Under the pieces are notes generated by a model. The model was not told where the DNA came from, searched no databases, and saw nothing but the letters and a program-made list of their open reading frames with translations. Below, piece after piece: positions 1-8,100 of a stretch of 10,096 nt of DNA. Source of the DNA: JAWXBG01 sp044375415 (lineage in GTDB: Bacteria > Bacteroidota > Bacteroidia > Flavobacteriales_D > Sanyastnellaceae). The DNA is taken from NCBI GenBank assembly GCA_044375415.1, contig JBILMS010000091.1:1-10096 (forward strand), given 5' to 3'. The stretch's first letter is position 1, and each line of letters starts with the position of its first letter. Position numbers and translations under genes: made by a program.

Positions 1-1311
1 GCCGAGTGGATAGCATCTGCCCTTCCCACAGTATTCTCCTGGAGTGACTTGAATTCCTTTGGAACTTATGAAATTCTCGACAACCAAAATATTCGAACCC
101 TAGGTATCTTCTTTAATGGAACGAATTATGAATTCCTGCCATTAAACATTGAAGTAAGTTGCGCAAACTTTCTAGATTGTAATTTGGAGGAGAATGGTAC
201 GCTGGCTTGCGCTGAACCACTCGAAGGAGAAATCCGAAATCCATTTGTCATAGGTACCCGAGGAAATCAAAGGCCAATTAGGAACTACGCCTACTTGACC
301 AATAGATTAAAAACTGAAAATATCAGGCATGACGGCACCTTTGCGAATTTTTCTCCTGCCTGGGAGTACCAGGCTAATCGCGTGACTTTAAATGATGATG
401 ATGAAAACGGAATACCCGATAACTGGACGTACGCTGCTGAGATTACCAACTATGACGCTCAGGGCAACGAGATCGAAAATATTGATGCCCTAGGTATTTA
501 TTCATCTGTTCTTTTTGGTTACGGCGATTACCTTGTAAAGGCGGCTGCTTCAAATGCTTCGCACAGAGAAATTGCATTTGATGGCTTTGAGGACTACGCG
601 TACAACAATCCTGCCGAATGTTGTCCGGGACATTTCGATTTTATGTCCCCCGGCGCAGATTTTTCTGCTAATCGCACTGATGCTTTTGCTCATACGGGAA
701 GGTTCAGTTTGAATTTAGAGGCCTCGGACATTCTATATGTAGAACGACCAGTTACCACTTCTGAGATACTACCCATATCGTCCATTCCAGAGGATGAACA
801 ACAATTCGATATCGATGAAGAAGACATTTTGACGACTTTTTCTCCATTACGCAACAAGAAATATATTCTCTCATATTGGGTGTACATACCTCAACTCTAC
901 AACCAGCGAGTATTTGATTATCCTAGTTTGACGTGCACAATTTCAGGAACCGGGGCTACTTATGTTGTTGACAATGTAAGACGATCAGAAATAATAGACG
1001 GATGGCAGAGGGTTGAACTAGAATTTACTGTACCGACCTCTGCAACGGATATTAGGGTTTCCTTCCAAAATACCGGAATAAAGGATACATATATCGACGA
1101 CATAAGGATTCACCCATTCAATTCATCATTGAAATCGTACGTCTTCGATCCTATTACACTTCGTTTATCGGCAGAACTTGACGAACGAAACTTCGCGACA
1201 TTCTACGAATATGACATTGAGGGGCAACTTAGCCGGATTAAAAAGGAGACAGAACGTGGTGTAATGACTGTTCAAGAAGCAAGACAGAACTCAAGTAAAA
1301 TAGTTGAATAA
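1..1311 (+). CDS. C-terminal part of a large secreted YD-repeat-associated protein (5' truncated)
   Basis: The frame is open from base 1, so the TTG at 49 is not the start; the gene begins upstream. The visible 436 residues end at TAA 1309-1311. In order (numbering from base 1): a cysteine-containing stretch; a block with G-x-QRP-x-RNYAYLTNR and an NIRHDGTF motif; an acidic loop, DDDENGIPD at 132-140, shaped like a thrombospondin-3-type calcium loop; a block with EIENIDALG and FGYGDY (about 157-177); FDGFEDY at 193-199; a region of about 170 residues that looks like a carbohydrate-binding-type jelly roll and ends in DDIRIHPF (366-373); and a tail (380 to about 427) with FDPITLRLSAELDE and FYEYDIEGQL, a single YD-type unit. 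I recall this order of motifs from Bacteroidota giant proteins encoded beside RHS genes. The biochemical function is unknown. The coding call is secure, the family assignment likely, and the jelly-roll call tentative. Confidence 0.85.
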   Translation, partial: AEWIASALPTVFSWSDLNSFGTYEILDNQNIRTLGIFFNGTNYEFLPLNIEVSCANFLDCNLEENGTLACAEPLEGEIRNPFVIGTRGNQRPIRNYAYLTNRLKTENIRHDGTFANFSPAWEYQANRVTLNDDDENGIPDNWTYAAEITNYDAQGNEIENIDALGIYSSVLFGYGDYLVKAAASNASHREIAFDGFEDYAYNNPAECCPGHFDFMSPGADFSANRTDAFAHTGRFSLNLEASDILYVERPVTTSEILPISSIPEDEQQFDIDEEDILTTFSPLRNKKYILSYWVYIPQLYNQRVFDYPSLTCTISGTGATYVVDNVRRSEIIDGWQRVELEFTVPTSATDIRVSFQNTGIKDTYIDDIRIHPFNSSLKSYVFDPITLRLSAELDERNFATFYEYDIEGQLSRIKKETERGVMTVQEARQNSSKIVE

Positions 1312-2036
1312 TGAGAATTTCAAGTCCGCTAAAATATATGTGCCGTTTGATTATAGCATTATTCGTCTTCGTAAGTGCTGGCAGCGCAATTGCTCAGGAT
1401 ATCATCTCAGACGTGGGCAAAGTAAATGATGCCTATCTAAATAAACAATCCCTGTCCTACTCCATAACGTATAAAGCATATTCGAATGACGGAGTTTCCG
1501 AAGCACCGGAAATAATAAAGGGTAAGTATACTATGAAGGCGGGTAACAAGTTCAGAAACGAAATTTCTGATGTTATCATTATTCAAGATGGCAAAAATCA
1601 TATATTTTGTGATAATGTAGAAGATGTGATCATCATTAAAGAGGCTGAGTCATCAAATTTTAAGGATATAAGCCCATTAAATCTTACCGAATTGGTTCAG
1701 ATGAGTCAGTCGATCAACAAAATAACAAAGAATGATCTGGTTGGATATTCTATGTCCTTCGGGGATAATATCGGATTTTCACAGTTGACTTTTTTGTACA
1801 ATCCTTCCGACTATCTCTTACGTGAGATTACCATAGTGCATCAAGCTGTGGATGGGGACGAGATCTCAAGTCAGGATGAAAAAATAGAGATTCTCTTTTC
1901 GGAATACAAAGTGAACGAAGAAATTTCGGATGACATTTTTAGTATTTCAGGTATCGTTACAAAGGCTTCCGGAAGTTGGAAGGGTATTGGAACGTTCGCC
2001 TCATACCAAATCTATGAAGACTTTTTGAAAAAATAA
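1311..2036 (+). CDS. Small exported protein with LolA-like beta fold, hypothetical
   Basis: Complete 241-residue protein. The ATG at 1311 shares its A with the preceding TAA (TAATG), which suggests translational coupling; the in-frame ATG at 1338 (M10) would also keep the hydrophobic core but fits the coupling less well. A classical signal peptide is visible: positive residues at K8 and R12, a hydrophobic core at 13-22, and probable cleavage after A28 (SAIA/QD). There is no lipobox cysteine. The mature part is rich in alternating beta strands: KGKYTMKAGNKFRNEI at 70-85, VIIIQDGKNHIFC at 88-100, DVIIIK at 105-110, then LTFLYNPSDYLLREITI at 159-175 and a closing FSEYKVNEEISDDIFSIS at 196-213. 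This order resembles the periplasmic lipoprotein carrier LolA and related folds, where a half-barrel binds lipid or acyl chains. It is unlikely to be the housekeeping LolA. Its position between two giant secreted genes suggests a dedicated periplasmic partner, which is inference. Confidence 0.85.
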   Translation: MRISSPLKYMCRLIIALFVFVSAGSAIAQDIISDVGKVNDAYLNKQSLSYSITYKAYSNDGVSEAPEIIKGKYTMKAGNKFRNEISDVIIIQDGKNHIFCDNVEDVIIIKEAESSNFKDISPLNLTELVQMSQSINKITKNDLVGYSMSFGDNIGFSQLTFLYNPSDYLLREITIVHQAVDGDEISSQDEKIEILFSEYKVNEEISDDIFSISGIVTKASGSWKGIGTFASYQIYEDFLKK

Positions 2037-2048
2037 ACTATCAGGCCC

Positions 2049-2117
2049 ATGAAAAAGCTCATTGAATGCCTACTAATCGCTCTTTGCATTTTTCAAAGCT
2101 ACGATTCAATATGTGCT
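2049..2117 (+). other. Signal peptide of the giant RHS protein
   Basis: Residues 1-23 begin MKK, followed by the hydrophobic core LLIALCIF (8-15) and a probable signal peptidase I site after A23 (I-C-A before V-E). C22 lies one residue before the proposed cleavage point and the sequence around it is not a clean lipobox, so I favour a soluble exported precursor over a lipoprotein. Sec export to the periplasm is expected. A type IX secretion signal, if present, would be at the unseen C-terminus. Confidence 0.75.
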
Positions 2118-5100
2118 GTTGAAACTGTAAATCGTCGATTAGGATCACCTTCTATTTATTCTGTATCAACAGGAGCAGTTATTCAAGTAGTTGATCAAAA
2201 GACGTATGGTATAAATTCATCGACCTGGGATTTTGAAATGGTTGGATCTAAAGGAATCATTGAAGTTGGTATTGATCAGTTCAGTAATGATTATGAGGAT
2301 TTGAGTTCAGTACTTGAACTGACTTTCATGGTCAAGTATTATTCTTCAGCCACGGCCACAGAAGTAAGTATGCAAGAAGAGATACATCTTCAGGTATCCA
2401 ATTCTTTAGATGGAGATCGCTCTAAAAGTACTAGTATTTTTAAATTGGATAATGCATATAGAATGTTCCGTGTAGAATTGGTTTCAATGCTGTTGAATCC
2501 ACTGTCTCCTACATCGGTTACCACTTTACCTGGGAATGTCTATATTGAAGCCTCCTTGGAAATCGAAAGATACTACGACTTCGATGAAACAGAGGTATTC
2601 CCCGCTATTGATCTCGGACATAATGCCATTGACAACGATTCAGAACAAATAGGGCCAGAGGAGCTTGAAGTTTATTGGGACTATATTCCGGGAGCCGAAG
2701 AGTATGAACTGGAATTTACTTACGTTGATGATTACGATGTGGATGGTGAAACCCTTGCAGGATCTCAAATAGATTGGAGAGTATCTGACTTCGATCTAAA
2801 CTGCACCAGGGTTGTAACGACCAACCAATTCTATAGAATACCCTTATTGTATGAACGGGGCTACCTTCTGTATAGGGTTAGAGCGGTAGGTAAGGGTGGA
2901 CCTACTGCCGGAGATTATAGTTACCGCATTCAAGGTCGTTGGAACCTGAATAACGCAAATAGTAATCCCACCGAAGTGGCTAGCCACTATTATATAGAAT
3001 ATCCTCATGAACAACTCAAAAACTGGCAAGTTCAGGTTAGTTATGCCGAGCAGGCCAAGCGAAAAGATGTAGTGAGCTATTATGACGGCAGCTTAAGGTC
3101 AAGGCAAACTGTCACTCGTCTGAACAGCGACAATAACGCGATTGTGGGAGAAACCATTTATGATTATCAAGGGAGGGCCGTAATTCAAACACTGCCGGTT
3201 CCGTCAGGAGTTAGTTCTCTGAGATACTATTCCCGTTTTAATTTATTTGGAATAGTCGGCGATGAGTCAATTCCATATGGAAAAGAACATTTTGATAAAG
3301 ATTCTGAGGCGTGCTCAGTTGATACACCCCCAATGTATTCCGGAACGGAGAGTGGAGTAAACGGCTCCGCGGTTTATTATTCTGCTAACAATTTCATTTT
3401 AAGTAGTCATCAAAACTTTATTCCCGATGCTGAAGGTTTCCCGTTTAGTCAGGTGGAATACGAACCAGACAATACAGGACGCATTCGCCGTCAAGGAGGG
3501 GTTGGTTTGGCACATCAACTTGGATCAGGTCACGATACGAAATATTTCTATGCAGAACCGGATCAGTCTGAACTGGATGCAATGTTTGGTAATGAAGTTG
3601 GATACGCTCATCATTACAAGAAAATTATGACCGTAGATCCCAATGGGCAAGCAAGTTTAAGTTACATGGACATGCATGGTCGCGTAATTGCGACCTGTCT
3701 TTCGGGGTCAAACCCTTCCAATGTAACTGCTCTTGACAGTATGGGAGAACCTGTTGTAAAAAATACAGATCTATTAAATAAAAGCTCTGCCAATTCTCCT
3801 AATAGTATTTTAGGAATTGAAGATTTGGATGCGACTGATGATCCAAGCGACAAAAATGTTCTAAGTACAGATGGAATGAGCATGACTTTCTTTGGAAACT
3901 ACTTAGCCGAATCTGTCGGTGATTATACCCTTTCTTACGAAATTTCGAATTCAGATTTTAAGGACGATTGCACTGAACTGTGCTTTCCACCGGTTTACGA
4001 TCTAATTGTAAAAGTTCAAGATGAATGTGGAACAACCTTGTTGGAATGGGGGTCAGATTCCAATCCGGAGTCATTACAATATACAGTTGATGAATTTGGA
4101 AATATTTCTATAGCAGATCCAACCGAAATTACTTCATGCAATCAAGAAATACATGAACTTTACAACAATAGCCTTCTAATCGAAAGCCTTCCCGTTGGCA
4201 ACTATCATATCTCGAAGGAACTCCGGATTAATCAATTTGCGCTAGACTATTACACACAACTCTACACTTCCTATTTAGAATCGCAGCAGCTCCAACTAAA
4301 TTGCGGAACTGCAGTCTCAAATACTTGCCTCACTTCCAATTTAGGAATTCTGCAGGAAACAATCAATTCTAATATGGTCAATTGCAATCCTTCGTTGTGT
4401 CAGGATTGTATGCACGATTTAGTGGTGTCCATTTTTGTTTTGAATGATAACCTTCAAACTAGCGGAGTTGATAACATAGGCACCTATTCTTACACCTCCG
4501 TTCCTGCTTCTACAAATGCGAATTTTAGAGAATGGGTAGAAGATTTTGGAGAATTCATCTCAACAGCTGGGCCCACAAACCCTAATTCTGAGCTGGTCGG
4601 AGGAGACATAATCATACAACCCTTTGGGAACGATGAAGAAAATTTAGCTTTCTGGAATTCCCAGATGGAACATTGTTTAAGCAGTTGTGATGAGCCGCTG
4701 TCATACTGCGAAATGGCCAAACAATTGATGCTTGCAGATATGAGCCCTCATGGTCAGTACGGCAGCTTAAACTTTGAAAGTCAAAATGAAAGAAGATTAT
4801 CCGTGTTTTATGAAGATAACGTTCTCCCTATATTGGACTTAGGATCCTCAGATGCATCTACGTGGCGTAAGCCACAGCCTGCCTATATGGACCAAAATGG
4901 TCAGCCCTCGCTTATAGCTTTAAGCAATTATGGAGGGGTATTTACTCCGGCGGTTGTGAGTCTTGTTGATGTGACCTATGATTCAGATGGACAGGCATTT
5001 ACTACACCTGAAAATTTACAATATTTCAGTGATTTCATCGCGAACTGGCAAGATTCATGGGCCCAGTCGCTTTTGAAATATCATCCCGAATATAGTTATT

Positions 5101-8100
5101 ATCAATGGTGTATTCTTTGGGAGAAAGACAGTTATACACTAGTTGGCACGGAAGAGGCGAGTTCGTTGGAGTATGAATCCAACCTCAGATTATTAACCAC
5201 TCGAACACAAGCAAATGATTATTTGGATGATGGGGTAGATTTTCTACATGGTGTAGCTACTTTTGTAGGTACCCCGGATGTGATAGGAGCAGGTGAGTTA
5301 GGAATCTTAGAATTGGATCCTCTATTTTTAAATTCGGAGTTATCCGGATACAAGAGCGATTTGATGGATCTGTTGAACGATTATCAAGAAACGGGATACA
5401 CCGTGATTCAAATGGCGCTGATGGCTGCCAACTGCGCGACATGGTATGGCAATAATGTTGAATCAAGTTGTCTGGATAATGTTGAATGGAATACAGATAA
5501 TGTAGATGCCAGTTGGAACTTTTTGGTAGGATATTACTTGGGAGAAAGACAAAAAATTATTCAGAAAGCGGCAGATGAATATGCAATTACTGGATATGTG
5601 AACTATGAAATACTGAATGAAGAAACACCCATAGTATATACCGGAGCCATTGGTAAAGAGAACTTCAATCCCAACGGTCCGGGTATACCGGGATTACTTT
5701 TTACCGATTGGACTTCTGACTTAGATGTGCAATGTCAATTCCAAAATGGAACACATTACCGTGCGCCTAGTTCAAATTTCTTTTATTCCTTATACGAGAA
5801 TAAGACGCGTCGCTTGGGATTCAATTCTGAAGAAAGTATCCTCTCTTCTATAGGTACTGAGAATAGCGACGACCTCCAAGGTATTGCTGATTACAATGCA
5901 TACATTCAAACAGGTAATTGCCCGTTATCCGTAGATCTTGGAATACTAATTGGAGGTTTATTCAAGAATTGTAATCCTGCAAATACATACTCATCTTCAT
6001 TACTTCAAATTTATCCTAATATTGGCTTAACCGCTGATTTGTACGCATGGTTGGAAGAAGCAACAGTCCCTACCCAAGAATATATTAATTCTAATACTTT
6101 TATTCAAACGGAATGGCTGTGGGAACTAATTAGTGTTTTTGATATTAACAATAATCTTATAGGGCAAGACATAAATATCTATCACATTTCTGATGACGAA
6201 ACTGCAGTTCTAACTATATTTCTAGAATCCAATTTTTCAATGCCCTTAGGGGTGTATTTTACCAGTCAGGTGCAGTTTTACACAACTAGTTCCACGACTT
6301 TTGTTCTTACAGTCGTTGGCTCTGATGGAGTCTCTTATAGCGGTACAGGCACAGTTGCCGGACTCGATTTAACCGATTGTGGAACCGAAGATTTTGATGA
6401 TTATTGTGATTTAACTCCTGCAGGTCATGATTTGATTACATTGATCAACTTGTTGCTGGCCAATGGTGACTACAATTCTACATCGGTTGATTTAATGGAT
6501 CCTGATCTACCATACTATTCTATCTTTTCGCAGAACCTACTTGGCATTCTTGGTTTTGGTGGAGGCTCGTATTATTGGGATGGTTTCGATGAAAAAATCG
6601 AATGCCCAAGTTGCCCGTCCGAAATTAGTATCGATCTACACATTAGCGGTGCGCACACCGCCGGAAGTTATATTGGTTCTGTAGAGGCACTTTCCACAGG
6701 CGACTTCAATATAATTGAAGTGGATGCGAATGGGGAGGTTGTAAATACAAGAAATACCTGGATCGGATATAGTGGATCAAATTCGCAGCAGTGGTGGAGC
6801 ACCTGCGGTACTCCTCCCAATTTGGCATGTCAAGGTCCAGAATATGAATTGGCCAATGATATCCAAAATCTAATTCAGGCTGTCCTTATGCAGAATCAGG
6901 AAATAAATGATGATCAACTCACAGGGAGTCAGTATTGGTCAACCAATTTGCAGGAGGCCATAGCTTCATATGATGTTTCTGATCCTGCAAATCCCGGTGA
7001 ACCTGAGCTGCTTTTCGCCGATGGAATTTATGACTCTGACACGTTCCAACTGATTGTTGAAAATTCATCCGATGAGGTATACTGCACTCTTGAATTGAGT
7101 TTTCCTGAAAATAATCTATTCGCAGCTTTCGATTATACCCAAATTGAGGCCGTTTTGGATTTAGTTGCTGATTATTCTCAATCCTCTGCTGATGGAAGTA
7201 CCGCATGTTTTTATCTTTTGGTGGATATGAATACCGGAACATCTGGGGACGAGCTTTGGTTAAAAGGTTGTTCTTGTTTGTCCATCAAAACGTGTGAAAC
7301 TTGCACCCCACAGGTATTATTACCTGCCGTACGTGAAGCTTATTGTTTTAAGGAAGAGTTATTTGATCTTACTGAAGAATTGGGCTATACCTCAGATGAG
7401 GCTTCTGATATTTGGAATGAAATGTATGTGACTTACGGGGGATCACATGTATTTTGTGCTGCTACTGACTTGTACTTGGAATATTGCGAACTTATAGATA
7501 GTTACACCACTGGAACGATGTCAGACATAGTAAATTCAGTCTATTATGTTCCTATTGAAGATTTTTTCCAATATGTTGCATCAGATTGTTTATTTGGATA
7601 TTTGGATTACTTAAACAATTTGGTTGATGATGGAGTTGAACCGTCAATTTCGTTGCCACCATCAAACAGCATTCATTATGTTTCATTGCATGATTTCTGT
7701 GCAGCCGGTTATACCGCTGATTGTTATTTAGCCTATTCCGATTATATAGAAGAAGAATTCGTTGAAGGAGGAAATTCTCTACATCATCTTTATAATTCTA
7801 TTTCAGAATATTGTTCTTCCTTTCCCCCAGCGGTTGCCTGTTTGCCACTGAATCTCCCCATTTCACCGGTGGTATCCTGTCAGGAATGTGAAACTCCCTG
7901 TGGCCCGATCGAAGATGATCCCTGTACTGTGGAAAATGAATGGCAAATAGCTTTGGCATTGAACGATGGTTCGGATTTCATCGAATCACCCGAAGGCTGC
8001 GCTTGCGGAATTATTGATTGTGAGGGATGTGAGGAGTCGATGGCAAACCTCACCGAATCAAATACAGCTCAGTCCAGTCAATCAATCATTGAATCTATGG

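Noticed and set aside
49..1311. TTG at 49 as the start of the first gene
   Set aside because: The same frame is open with protein-like sequence back to base 1, no start context is visible, and the encoded region lacks a signal peptide; the gene most likely starts outside the window.
2037..2048. Possible promoter or terminator between the second and third genes
   Set aside because: Only 12 bases separate the genes, with no hairpin or promoter-like elements; co-transcription is the simpler reading.
2112..2117. Lipoprotein processing at C22 of the giant protein
   Set aside because: The residues before C22 (D-S-I) do not make a convincing lipobox, and the residues around A23 fit ordinary signal peptidase I cleavage better.
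3427..3630. Plus-strand open frame of 67 codons overlapping the giant gene
   Set aside because: Out of frame with the conserved GRIRRQGGVG block encoded by the same bases, so it is a shadow.
6919..7242. Minus-strand open frame of 107 codons
   Set aside because: Antisense to the cysteine-rich insert of the giant gene; composition (Q, H, N rich) is not protein-like and no motif is seen.
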